Source of the DNA: Deinandra increscens subsp. villosa
Taxonomy: Eukaryota; Streptophyta; Magnoliopsida; Asterales; Asteraceae
Assembly (NCBI GenBank): GCA_039602395.1
Contig: JBCNJP010000019.1
Coordinates: 7,332,997 to 7,396,996, forward strand
Direction of reading: 5' to 3'
Length of the DNA stretch: 64,000 bases
Shown: positions 25,423 through 36,404 of the stretch, one piece after another
How positions within the stretch are numbered: the stretch's first letter is position 1
How the letters are laid out: each line of letters starts with the position of its first letter
Translations under genes and position numbers: made by a program
The notes under the pieces: model-generated
Database searches by the model: none
What the model was told of the DNA's origin: nothing
What the model saw: only the letters and a program-made list of their open reading frames with translations

Positions 25423-26000
25423 GATTAGGGGAAATTAGATTGAGGGTTAAATAAATTTAAGGTTTTATTCTTTTTCTTCTAGTAATTGGACTATGAAGCA
25501 ATAGCAGTTGTTAGTTGCTGCTGCTGCTGTAATTACGTTGTAGATTTTGGACCATCTTTAAATGCTATTTTCTCATTTGTTTCTCATCTGGTTTTCTTGT
25601 TTGTTTCTTAGTAGGTTTGAAAGACTGAATGTTAACTAAAGATTTCCTGGAATAGGCTCGACTGGTGTGACTTGGTTACCCAAGCACCCGAGAATGCCCT
25701 TTGCACTCCCCGGTGTGGGTGTCCTTTAAGCCATTGTAATTACCCCAGATGATCGGACATTATTAATTAGTTGTTCAAAAAAAATCAAAACCGTAAAAAC
25801 AACACGAAGTAGAGGGAAAAGCAGGACCATCGGCAAGATGTAGTAATTTTAAGTTTCTTTATTACTCTATTTTTTAAAACGATAAATTTGGATCACTAAT
25901 AGCCACTAGCCCACCCTATCATCTTTAAGTTTCTTTATTACTTCCATTGCTGTGAGATTTTCTTTCAATAAATATTAAAAAATAATTAATAATTAATTAA
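25423..26000. other. 3' flank of the NPH3 gene
   Basis: Contains the likely 3' untranslated region, with a CTGCTGCTGCTG run near 25519-25531. At 25655-25760 there is a GC-richer patch (CCCTTTGCACTCCCCGGTGTG) that looks like a repeat fragment but could not be classified. No gene. Confidence 0.45.
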
Positions 26001-26417
26001 GGCTGTGTTTGGCGCACTAGCTGAAAAGCTAGCTGCTAGCTTATAAGCTAGCTGTTAGCTGATAAGCTAGCTGACAAGCTAGCTGCTAGCTGATAAATTA
26101 TAAGCTAGCTGATAAAAAATAACGTTTGGTAAAAACTAGCTGATAAATTAGCTTAAAAATATAAAATGACATAAAAGTACATGTCATAAATGTAAATATA
26201 GATATTTATTTATAAGTTAGGGAAGGGTAAAATTGGAAATATTATAAAAGCTAGTTGAAAAGCTACTCCAACTAGCTTTTCAAAAGCTAGCTTATAAGCT
26301 AGCTTTCTGACGTTACCAAACGGGGCTTCTAAAAAAAACTAGCTTATTAAAAAAGCCCCGTTTGGTAACGTCAAAAAGCTAGCTTATCAGCTAGCTTATG
26401 GCGCGCCAAACACAGGC
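26001..26417. mobile_element. Composite Tourist-like (PIF/Harbinger) element with nested inverted arms
   Basis: The outer ends are GGCTGTGTTTGGCGC and GCGCCAAACACAGGC-like, flanked by TAA at 25998-26000 and 26418-26420, a Harbinger 3-bp duplication. Inside, a second inverted pair exists: GACGTTACCAAACGGGGCTT at 26309-26328 and AAGCCCCGTTTGGTAACGTC at 26353-26372, exact inverses 24 bases apart. The rest is dominated by AGCTAGC, TAGCTTAT and AGCTGATAA words. This looks like two related Tourist units joined head to head, or one that rearranged. Same family as 12225-12483. Confidence 0.78.
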
Positions 26418-27926
26418 TAAGTGACAAACTTCCCCAATCGGACCAAAGCTAGCTGTATCCTAGATATATACTGGTCGAACCGGACCACTGTCATACTAGA
26501 CCACACCTTTGTACCAGATCAAATAGAGTTGCTATATGAAAGAGCAGATTGCTAATTTATTTTTGAATTTTGATAGGATTAGAGTTGCCTTTCGAACTTC
26601 AAATTTAGACAATCTTCATCTTTCTTCTCTTGTCAAATATCGTTGTATTTGACAATCTTGATCGTTTCTTATTGTCAGTTTTCCCTTTGAAGACATGGTA
26701 TTAACATTCTTATGTCAATCAACAAATATTAATTAAATCGTCCCTGAGGACAAAGACGTGAGGTTGGCGAATTGTGACTTGAGAAAAATGTGCTTGCCAT
26801 AGGTTTGACAAAACTACCATGAAACATGAATGGTGCGACTTGATAACATATAAACATGTGGTCGTAACGGCCGCATATTGAAAGACATAAATCAATTTGA
26901 TTTTTTTTTTTTTTTTTTTTTGATAACATATAATCTTGATTTTTCTCCTATATTTATATAAATTATTAATTTCAATTAGTATTTAACCAAACTAATTGCA
27001 GATAATCTAATGCAAATCTTACATGTCAGTTCTCATAGACATGCATTAGATGTTACACATCCCTAGGCCAAACCAACAAAAGTGAATTATTTACAAGCCT
27101 AATGCATGAGGTACAAGTCTCTCTTAAAAACTCCATTTCAAGGGTTTCACTGCTAGATATTTATGATTCACCTCATTCTCAAACTTCATATCACAGTTTC
27201 ACACAAGTGAAAGTGAAATGTAAGGTACTATAATGTGCAAATCAGAGTGTAAAACCACATACCACCATCAAAAGGTGGTCATGATTATGATGGTACACCA
27301 TTGTGGCATGGGCCACCCATGTGTGACCAAAGGTGAACCAACTCACTCCCCTTTTTCATCATCCACTTCCTCAACCTCATCTCCAAATCAATCACCCAAT
27401 CAAATTCACTTTCCATTACCCATGCAACCTAAACCCTCCATTAAAACCCTGTATCACAACTTTATCAAACACTTGTACCACTTGCATTCAGACTTGTACC
27501 TTAGTTTTATAAAACCTGGAGTCTAGTTTCTTTCTTTACATCTACCATCCATCACAAATGAAAACATAAAACTTGGGAAGAAAAAAGCAACAACATTATA
27601 GATCATAGATGTCTTAATTCTTATGCCATAATAGAACCAAACCATTCACCCCCAATTATCCCCCCCACAATTACAAACCTTATACCCCAAAAAGAAAAAA
27701 GAACCATTTCTCCTTATGTACATCACCCCCAAAAATTACACAAGGAAGAACATTTTAACCCAAAAAAGAAGAACAAAATCAAGAACCCTAACCCCCTTTC
27801 ACCTCGCCCCCGAATCTTACCCCCTTTTATTGCTTTACACATCTAAAGCACGAAAAGTATCAACATCCAAAATCGCGCTTCTGATCCCCACCCCCCCCCC
27901 CCCCCCAAAAAACGTTATGCAGGCTT
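26418..27926. other. Intergenic DNA downstream of WAV3
   Basis: Contains a 20-base T run at about 26901-26920 and short low-complexity ORFs (for example 27233-27526, Ser/Pro/His-rich) that I do not consider genes. Near the right end lies the 3' untranslated region of the minus-strand WAV3-like gene, including a run of 16 C at 27891-27906 (G in the mRNA). Confidence 0.45.
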
Positions 27927-30900
27927 TTACCTTGGCTTTGGTGATGCAAACGACCAAAGAGGACGAACTGGTCTCTGTGCTGAAGGGCTGCCCAAAAGAG
28001 AAGCTTGAGATCGAGTCAGCATCTCAACCATCGATGGGGTTTGATAGGCTTGCACCAGGCTTGAACCATCGGTTGAGTCACCACGAGCCGTGGCTCGTTG
28101 CCATGAGTGTGAGCTTAGCCCTGATAGTATGTAAGCTCTTCCTGATGCTTCATACATGTGTCTGCTAGCCATTCTTTCTTGCATTTCCTTGAGCTCGGCA
28201 TCAAGTGCAGCACATAACCGATCACCTGACTTAGCCGAGACTGTTTCGGAGAGCACCCGTCTGCAGTTCTCAAGGGTACAAATGGCTTGTGCCAGATCAC
28301 CTTCTTCCGCTGCAGTTCTCGCTTGTACCATCGCTTCTGCGGCTTGTAACCTGTTCTTTTGTCTATCAACTTCAACAGAAACAACTTCTTGACAAAGATT
28401 TTCTGGTCTTTTGATCCAGACATCCACACTCTCTAAATTGACCGTCTCTTTAGTCAAAGGATCAGTGTAATGACATCTCACTTTCAACAAGCAGGTTTCA
28501 TGAGAAGTCAACTCTTTCGGGATGTTGACCGAAACAAGAAAATCTCTCTCTTCATCAGCATACAAATCTCCCACATCAATGCAACCTGAATTCCCATCTG
28601 CCATGAGGTGATTCTTGTAACTACCCGCCTTTAAAGATCTAAGAACGACATTAGGGTTTACACTCTCGAGGATTACCCGAGAATCTTTGACCACAACACT
28701 CAAAAGCCCCCCTATACATTGTGCAAATGCATCTTGAATCACACCTTCGGTTTCAATAAACGAAAACGTTCCACCTGAAATCTCAGAAATCGAGTGCATT
28801 GAAGACGCATCATGATCAGTCCCAAACCCGAAAGCATGGACTGGAATTGTCATTCCCGGATTCCCATCACCACCATGAATGGACTGAGGAAGGAGTAACT
28901 CGTAATCCGACTGATTTTTCCTGCCACCTGAATTCGAACTTCCGTTCACAGTATAAGTGTCCTGTCCGTCTGATAACAGAATTATACTCCCAACTGGGTT
29001 GTTCTCTCTTCGGTCTTCCATCACTTTAGCACCTTTTCTCAGACCTTCAGCAATATTAGTCCCGCCATTAGCCACCAATGAGTTGACGGCTTGGAGGGCC
29101 TGCTGCTTTCCTGTATCAGACATTTTCCGGAGGGGAAAGAGGCGGCGGGCTGTGGAAGAGAAAGCAATCACTGCTAGCCTGTCAGCAGGTCCAAGATTTT
29201 GTATTACAAAACCCATGGCCCGCTTTAAAAGAGCAAGTTTTGTACCCGCCATACTACCACTTGTATCAAGAACCGTGACTAAATCAACAGGAGCCCGTGG
29301 GGTCTGGTTAACTTGGCTAAAAGTAGGACCTTGGTTCGTGTTACTAGACTTAACCCCTGAGACAGAAGCTGGAGCCTTTAGGTGGATCAAAACCGTGAAA
29401 TCATCAGCCGCACTGAACCTTGGGACGGCTGGAACCTCGGTGTATGTTTTGACTGATACCCTTTTCAAATTGGAATTTTCCAAAGAGGGTTTATTTGAAA
29501 ATTTAAGGTCTAGCGGTTCATCATCGTTAAAGACGGGTGGTTCGGGGGTAGGGAAAATCGGTGTAGCAGCATGGCGAGGGCTGTTTGGACGAGCCGGTAT
29601 TGGGCGGAGCAAAGTCATAATCGGATTGTCATTTGACCAATTTACAGGATTTATTCTTGTTCTTCCTAACTGTGAGCTTGGATTACTAGGACCCTGCAAT
29701 GGAACTTCTTTCCATTTAGCTCTGCAAACCGGGCAGATTTTATTACCGTGTTTTACATTCGAAGCGATACACTGGAAATGGAATGAATGCGAACATTCTG
29801 CTGTAAAAATCGCTTGACCTTCTCCTCGTTTCATTGAAGCTAAACATATCGTGCACGTTTTCTGTCGTAACAATAAACATTTCTTCATATTAGAAAATGT
29901 AAAAAAAAAATCAAGAAGTGAGATATGAGATATTAAAACCAAATCATAAAGATAATAACATAATTAACAAAAAGACAAATAATTTGACCTCTAAATTCAC
30001 TTTAAAAGCAGAAGAAAGCCTTCCTATTTTGACTTTCAAAAGTCAAAACATGTGCTTGTTAATCTAAAACCATTAAAATTAGTTTTATCATGTTTACCAT
30101 GATATTCTCTTTGTGTTTATAGTACTTTCCAATAAATTAAAGTAGCTATCAATTTATCCCAAAATTAAACAAATTCACATCAATTTGAAAGTCAAAGCAA
30201 GATGCATTTACACAAAGAACAGGAGAATAAGGCAAAACAAGATGGATTTGGTAACTACAAGACAAAATGCAAGACAACAACCTTGAAAACAAACAAGAAC
30301 TAACCCCTAAACCAAGAAAAAGTTCATCAACACAGGTTAAGACAAATGTTTGCTTGTTTTAGGATTTTCTTTCGTCTTTTTTCCTGATTAATTTATCTTT
30401 TTAATTATGTATTTTACAAGGCCAAGAAGTAGATAGTCAACAAATGATGCCATCAAAAACTCCTAGATCTTTACTTTCTTAAAAAAGGGTCATATCAACA
30501 TATAAGAAAAGGAAATATAAACCATGAATAGTTACTAAATTAGTAATTTTATTTATCAAGCATACCCCTTTAAATGCCATGAAAACTAAGTTTCAACATA
30601 TTTGCATATCACAAGTTTAGCAGTTTTAAAAAATTAAACAAAATAAAAATCTTGGAAAGTTGAATAGCATTAAAAGATACTATTTACCAATTATCATACA
30701 ACTGTTTTCAATCCTCTTTTAACTTTGATGTAAATCAATCAAATATGCATAACAGGTTTTAAAGCTTAAAGAGTTGAACAATCAGAGATGCAATCACAGT
30801 ATCACACTACAAATATTAGGGTTCTTCTAAGATTCATAAAAATGGAGTAAAAATTAGTATAAAACCATAACTTAAATAATTATTTTCCCAAAGGAGTATT

Positions 30901-31501
30901 CGAATGCGCTGACTCCAGTGTTGGGTCAAAATAAATAAATAAAAAAATAGAAAGAAAAAAAAACATGCAATTTTTGTTTAGGGAAACATGAGAAACTTCA
31001 AGAAAAGGTTATAGCAATTGAAGCATAGAATCTGACCCAGAAAACTAATTTCAAAAATTGCTGTTTTTCCTTGAAATTAATCATCTTTGGGAAAGCTAAT
31101 TTGACTTAATTTTATTCTCTGCTTTTTAAGCAAAAAAAACAGAGAAAAAAACAAAAAAGTCACCGATAAAGATAAAGAAAAAAACAGGATAATTGAATTT
31201 GTGACAGACAATAAACAAATCCAAGATTCCAAGGTCAAATTTAAGCTATAGAAATCAAGCAAAAAAATGCCATAAAATATACCTTAGAAGATCTGTTGAA
31301 AGTTTTAGATAGTCGTAAACTAGGAGACGCCGGACGAGTACCAGAGCCACCCAGGCTCCACGCCGGCGCCGGCGACAACAAGGCGGCGTCGGAAAACCCA
31401 TCGGAATGCGGCGGAGAATCGTCAGCATCAGCAGTGGGCACATAAACACACAAATTAGACGCTAAAGCCATCTTCACTTTCCTCCATTTACTCCCCGTCA
31501 T
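27927..31501 (-). CDS. WAV3: WAV3-type RING finger and vWA-domain E3 ubiquitin ligase
   Basis: Plant E3 ligase family that controls root gravitropism and waving. Two exons join in frame: 31283-31501 and 27927-29861, giving 717 residues, close to the family length of about 700. Start MTGSKWRKVKMAL matches the family N-terminus; an upstream in-frame ATG at 31588 is judged to be leader. The RING domain starts at about residue 74 (KTCTICL, CSHSFHFQCI, ICPVCRAKW) with the C3HC4-type spacing. A von Willebrand A domain starts near residue 263 (VDLVTVLDTSGSMAG, a DxSGS MIDAS motif; IILLSDGQD). The C-terminal part has the helical block AAEAMVQARTAAEEGDLAQA and the conserved YQTPSMVEMLTRSQA. The 1.4-kb intron splits the gene just before the RING. 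A G-rich run follows the stop codon in the 3' UTR. The WAV3 name covers a small family; the exact paralogue is inferred. Confidence 0.94.
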
Positions 31502-31770
31502 CTTCTTCCCGGAAACCAGATCTCGAAGTGGGTATTTGGGCGGAGGTAATGGGATGAGAAATAATTGAAGAGAGTAGATGGTTGGCACGAAAAACGAGGA
31601 GGGTTTTTAGAGAGAGAGAGAGAGAGTGAAAGGGGAGAGATAAAAAAAAAAGAGGATGAAGGATGATGAGGGGTAGGTTGTAGATTCAGCGCTTACAGTT
31701 GTTGTTAATGGCGGCCATTAAATGAGTTGAATTTCCATGAGGAGGAGGAGGAGGAGGAGGAAGAGAGATG
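31502..31770 (-). promoter_or_regulatory. WAV3 leader/promoter with GA and GAG microsatellites
   Basis: Immediately upstream of the ATG the plus strand carries an AG repeat (about 31609-31628), read as a CT-rich leader in the mRNA, and further out a GAG repeat (about 31739-31760). CT repeats in leaders are common in plants. No certain TATA box was seen. Both microsatellites are likely length-polymorphic. Confidence 0.4.
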
Positions 31771-32571
31771 TGTGAGATGTATGCTCTGCTTCTTCTCTTT
31801 CCTTTTCTGGTTTCTTTTGTTGACCTATGATGTGTTGGTTGAGATTAGTAAGTGGTGTGGATGTTCATTTTTATACCCTCTATTCACATCACCCTTGCTT
31901 AAAAATAATAATAATAATATATTTTATTGGAAGATTAATATAATAAAAGATTACAAGTTAGTAGTTCTTTATAAGTTATTCGGAGTGGGAGTTAATCCAT
32001 ATTTTTTGCGTCTTATAACGTCTTTACATCGCTTCTATTCGCTTCTATGGATGTTATGGCTTAAAATTGTGTGATGGGTGTTAGAAGCATAACACTCGAT
32101 AATTGAAAGCCCTAAGATTTTTAGTCGTTCAACGGCATTGTTGACCATTTTTTTTAGTCTCCAACTATCCACACAAACAATTTGCTAATTTTACAACTAT
32201 CATACGGCCATAGAAAGTCCTACTGTTAAATGGATTTTTTTAATTAAAAAATAATATATAAAAATAAAATAACCCACTTGAATTTTATATCGGTTTCTAC
32301 AACCGCTTTGGTCTCTGCGACCGCTCGTAAAAAAAATATTCAAAATTCCTTTGGGTTGTATAGGCCTCTACAGCCCCTACAGAATATGTGAGATTAGTAA
32401 AATATTTTTGTATATAGTAACTCTCTTTTTTATTATTTTTTTTCTTTTTTACAATTTCATATGTATATATGTATATATATACACCCTTCGTTTTTTACCT
32501 ACAACTTCTTACTTTCACTCATTCTTTTATAAAAAAAAGTTACACTTATATCCACTCCGTTCTATAAAAAA
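31771..32571. other. Intergenic DNA before a Harbinger transposase remnant
   Basis: AT-rich; contains AAT repeats near 31904-31920. The left terminal repeat of the Harbinger element that once held the downstream transposase may lie here but could not be matched to the right flank. Confidence 0.35.
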
Positions 32572-34040
32572 AATGGCATCCCATTCATCGTCAGTATTTT
32601 ATGTGACTTTCATGGTGATGAAAAAGATGAGGTGATTTCGGCCACGGTAAAAATGATACAAAAGTCTTCCACTTTTGTTCCGGGACAAGTTATTAAAAGA
32701 ACGCCAATTGAAAGCAATCGTGATGCAGTAAACACTCGGTTGATGAACGATTATTTTGTCAAAAATACAACCTACCCCGACGCTGAGTTGTTCTCTACTC
32801 GTTTCCGGATGGTTAAACATATGTTTTTACGTATAGATCATGATTTGGAATAAAAATATTCCTACTTTCAACAAAGATGTGATGAGAGGGGAAAGCTTGG
32901 ATTAACCTCTATTCAAAAGTATACATCGGTGTTCACATTTTGGCGTACGGTAACACGACGAACATCAACGACGCGTATTTAAAAATGGCTTAGAAGACGA
33001 CGAGAGACATTTTGGAGCATTTTACTAGAGGTATATATTATTTATTAATTAAATAATGTCTACATTTAATTTAATCGTTATCATATATATTTTTAGTTGT
33101 TTATATATATGTTATTTAATTTGAAATGAATCGATGAACTATACGAGGCACTGTATTAACGAAAGCCAACCTGCAATGATCTTCAAAATTTATATAAGCG
33201 GTATGAGCAAGTACATGGTCTACCATGCATGATTGGTAGCATAGATTGCATGTACTGGTATTGGGATAACTGTCCTACCGCATGGAGTGTAATACACAGG
33301 GTGATCAAAAGGGCCCAACAATCACTATGCAAGTCGTATGTTCATATGATCGATGGATTTGGCATGCTCACTTTGGTGTAGGCGGATCCAACAATGACAT
33401 CAATGTTTTGGAGGGTTCATCAGTCATTGAGAATTACGTATTGGGGAAGGGAGCCAAGGCTTCATTTTATACAAATGGAAACTACTACCCACGTGGATGT
33501 CTTTTGAGTTATGCATATATCCAGAGTTTTTCTTCATCGTCAAGACTTTTAAAGACCCCGTTGATCCAAAAAGAAAGTACTTCAAAAAAGGTCCAAGAGT
33601 CCGTAAGGAAGGACATCAAGTGTTGCTTCAGTAATTTAAAAAAGAAGTGACATTTTATAAAAAATCATTGTCGATTATGGACACATGATAAAATGAAAAA
33701 CTGTATGTATGTTATTATTATCATGCATAATACGGTCAAGGAGGAAAAAGGCAAAGCGATTTGTTCAAATCATCGTCCCGAATATGTGCAGGAAATGCCA
33801 TATGTAACCAAGGAACAACGTTTGGAAAACTAAGCGATGATGCGTTCTAGAGAAATACATAACGCTCTCAAGGCCGATTTGGTGGAACATGCATGGGCGG
33901 TTTATCCATTGGAAAATGTAATCCAGGATGCCAATGACGATGATGACGATGATGGTGATGACGATGATGACGAAAAGGATAATTGCAACAACGTTCAGAC
34001 GAGGATTAGTAAAAAAAAAATAATTTATGTTTTAATTTAA
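32572..34040 (+). pseudogene. Broken PIF/Harbinger-type DDE transposase
   Basis: Fragments in different frames keep the order of a plant Harbinger (ALP1-like nuclease) transposase. An N-terminal block around 32632-32853 contains MNDYFVKNTTYPDAELFSTR and FRMVKHMFLRI. Then comes the first catalytic Asp in IGSIDCMYWYWDNCPTAW (about 33234-33280), a frameshift near 33290-33300, then RGDQKGPTITMQVV and the second Asp in GVGGSNNDINVL (about 33375-33412). Where the family has ...KDIERAFG with the catalytic Glu, this copy reads VRKDIKCCFSNL, so the third acid is gone. An Asp-rich tail (33938-33985) closes it. Many stops and frameshifts: it cannot make an active enzyme. It might nonetheless be a relative of the source that moved the TTA/TAA-flanked MITEs in this window. 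Confidence 0.82.
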
Positions 34041-34498
34041 TAAAAAGTTATTATTTAAATTAGTTTATTTAAATTAAAAATAATAATTATGTAATGATTG
34101 TAAAGAGGGTTATGGGGATTTATGACTACACCACTATTTGTCATAACCCCTTTGCTGACTGGACTGCCACGTGGCATAATTTGCCCAAGGGCGGGGGTTA
34201 TGACTACACATAGCCTTAGATGAGCTGTATGAGGACGATGATCGAGGGTTGGGAATCCTTAAGGTCTCAAGTTAAAACCCTGATCTAAGTGGGGTTTTTC
34301 AAGTGGTCAGTTTTCGCAAATCCAATATGGCCGGTTGCAATCTCGTCTAAAAAACACTCGCTTAGGTATTAAGAGTAGTTTTAAACGTCATTAAAAAAGT
34401 ACTATACATAGTCGATCATTTCTTTACTCTATGTCACATCAACACTCACATTAATATACACTCCATTTAACCCTACTTTATTCAAATGGACAACTCTC
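34041..34498. other. Flank of the Harbinger remnant
   Basis: The segment 34110-34215 contains two diverged, partly inverted copies of GGGTTATGACTACAC-like words and a GC-rich stretch (CTGCCACGTGGCATAATTTGCCC). This could be the right terminal region of the dead Harbinger element, but no left partner was found. The remainder is plain spacer. Confidence 0.35.
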
Positions 34499-35339
34499 TT
34501 AGGGCTGTTTGGTTGGGTCTGAATAGCTTCTTAATGGTTTTAGCTCTTAACCTGTCAGATTAGGAGTGTTTGTTTGGATTCTTTTTTCCACATCTGAATC
34601 CTTACAGCGTCTTAATACCCTCTTTTTTCGCTCAGATCGCAAGCGCTATCTGAGGCATTAAGAAAAGAAAAAAATACCCTATGTCGCCCTTTCCCCTTTG
34701 CAACGTCACCCATGACACAAGAAAGAGAAACATCATTTCTTTTCCAAAACGGTATGAACTCTTGCTATTTATCGATGTGTGATCCGCTAATGTGCAATGA
34801 AACATAAAATTGGTAACATCATCGTGATCGAAACTGAATTACGATCAGAACAAGATCCATAATCACATGATTTGATGAGGCTTTGAAGGATCGAATGAAG
34901 AACACGATGTCGTGATGAAGAAGATAAACTGAGATGTTGAATCAATCTTATACCTCAATTAAATTCAAAACTGATACATGCCATGTGTTTACATATGAAA
35001 ACCGATGATGATAGCATCAAATTGAATGTGATTGCAACATTTTGTAGATGTCCGCCATGTTTGAACTCTTGAGGAAAGGAAGAAGATGAAGTGAGATACT
35101 AAAATCTGATCTAAACTGGATCAAACTTCAAATTGATTTCAGATGATATGCTTCAAGATACATCTTAATTGATTAATACATGTATGATTTGCTTCATGAT
35201 CAATACATGTATGATTTGCTTCAGCTCGATAATTATAGAGAATAAGGTCAAGAAATTGATTTTGATTAATGAATTGTAGAGCATAAAAGGGGTAAAATAG
35301 TCGTTTTATACAATTATTCAGAGATCCAACCAAACAGCA

Positions 35340-35692
35340 TGTTAGAGCATATTCCTATGTTACAATGTGTCTCATGTATTGTATCTAGATCAGAGCATGT
35401 GAGTGAGTCTTAGTGTCTACTTACCGTAGGTAGCGTACCAATGGTATGTCTCATGGTATGCTAGCCAGCATATGTTGGTTGGTACGCCAAGTAAGTAACT
35501 TACTATAAATAGTTCGTGTTAGAGATAGTTCAGTAGTTCTGTCATTTCAATCCTCTTAACTGTGTGTAATTGAGCGTGTGTTTCTTTCTCTAGATTCCTT
35601 GTAGTCTTTCTAAGTGAACCAATAAAGCAAAGCTTTATTTACATTGTGTTTGATTGAATCATGCAGTAGTAAGATTCGTTCGTGTACTTACA
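35340..35692 (+). repeat. 5' LTR of the miniature retrotransposon
   Basis: Begins TGTTAGAGC and ends TTACA. Contains a TATA box (TATAAAT, 35504-35510) with an inverted repeat just upstream: GCGTACCA at 35433-35440 and TGGTACGC at 35480-35487. AATAAAG near 35621 could act as a polyadenylation signal. Confidence 0.7.
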
Positions 35693-35694
35693 AG

Positions 35695-35706
35695 TGGTAT
35701 CAGAGC
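35695..35706 (+). other. Primer-binding site (initiator Met-tRNA)
   Basis: TGGTATCAGAGC is the common plant retrotransposon primer-binding site, complementary to the 3' end of initiator methionine tRNA. It lies two bases after the end of the 5' LTR, the expected place. Confidence 0.88.
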
Positions 35707-36046
35707 AATCCAGGTTGCTCTACTACTTTGATTTGATCAAATGCAGTGATGTCTGTGGGTTTTGTTTTTTATTCATAATGATTAATGAAGTGATCCTCCA
35801 TCAAGTTATATCTGGTGGCTTGAAGTATCCGTCTAGGTGATTGGAATGCTCTTACCATGGAAGTGCTTGAAGAAAGGGAAATTTTTATTGATTGTGGTGA
35901 TTGTACAAGATTGCAAGCTGTTTTCTGCATACCTGAAGTTTCAGTCAATCTGAGTTTGCTGAAGATAGAGGCGGTTTGCAGCAAGTTGACTGAAGATTGC
36001 TAGAAGCTAAAGATTTACAGTCGATAGTAACGTCCAAGGGGGAATC

Positions 36047-36395
36047 TATTAAGATAAGTTTCAGTGTGCGGTCGTTACTGTGCGAATAGATTAGTTATCT
36101 GTGTGGTTAATTGAATGTAATGATAGTCAACTAACCAACCAGCGTACCAACTGGTAAGTCACCTAAATGGTACGCTGGGCATCACCTATAAATAGGTTTG
36201 GTTGGTTGGTCATCTTTAAGTTTGTTCATTTCATTCTGTGTGGACTTAGTGAGAGAAGAGGTTCTGTCCAAACCTCCTCCATATCTCCAAACGATGTATA
36301 CTCTATCGGTTTGTAATCAGTCGACATTAATTGAATGACAAACTTCCGTCTCGATTCTTTCTATCATATGGAAACGATCCCTACATGCTTTTACA
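36047..36395 (+). repeat. 3' LTR of the miniature retrotransposon
   Basis: Begins TATTAAGAT (TG changed to TA) and ends TTTTACA, followed by the target duplication CAGCA. Contains TATAAATA (36187-36194) with the same inverted repeat upstream: GCGTACCA at 36142-36149 and TGGTACGC at 36168-36175. Overall identity to the 5' LTR is low by eye. Confidence 0.62.
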
Positions 36396-36404
36396 CAGCA
36401 CTTA

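Larger units (their letters stand above)
35340..36395 (+). mobile_element. Miniature LTR retrotransposon (TRIM-like), 1,056 bp
   Basis: Two LTR-like ends of 353 and 349 bp flank an internal segment of only 354 bp. The flanking 5-bp target duplication CAGCA is present at 35335-35339 and 36396-36400. Directly after the left LTR (which ends ...TTACA) is TGGTATCAGAGC (35695-35706), the primer-binding site complementary to initiator Met-tRNA. Just before the right LTR is the polypurine tract AAGGGGGAATC (36036-36046). The internal part has no gag or pol motif, so the element depends on enzymes from elsewhere, as TRIM/SMART elements do. The LTRs have diverged far, so the insertion is old, or one LTR was replaced by recombination. 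Confidence 0.75.
34502..36401. mobile_element. Harbinger-type MITE interrupted by a miniature LTR retrotransposon
   Basis: The left end GGGCTGTTTGGTTGGGTC (34502) pairs with the right end GATCCAACCAAACAGCA...C, which is split: it runs to 35339 and its final base is at 36401, because a 1,056-bp LTR element plus its 5-bp duplication lies between. Flanking TTA at 34499-34501 and 36402-36404 forms the Harbinger target duplication. Without the insertion the MITE would be 839 bp. The interior has no transposase and no recognisable gene. A TTA at 35342-35344, just inside the LTR, could be mistaken for its boundary, but the split-end reading pairs better with the left end. Confidence 0.78.

Noticed and set aside
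27233..27526. Small Ser/Pro/His-rich secreted-like protein
   Set aside because: No signal peptide, no family, and skewed composition typical of C/A-rich spacer; no supporting splice or leader context.
28957..29817. 286-codon plus-strand ORF
   Set aside because: It is antisense to the RING/vWA-coding exon of the WAV3-like gene, whose domains are unambiguous; the plus-strand frame has no recognisable domain.
29862..29942. N-terminal extension of the large WAV3 exon ORF
   Set aside because: The sequence is T-rich intron. The CAG acceptor at 29862-29864 and the upstream exon at 31283-31501 give the family N-terminus.
35342..35344. TTA inside the LTR start taken as the MITE's right target duplication
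   Set aside because: It would require the MITE to end in CATG. The split-end reading with TTA at 36402-36404 gives a terminus one mismatch from the left end and also explains the CAGCA duplication.
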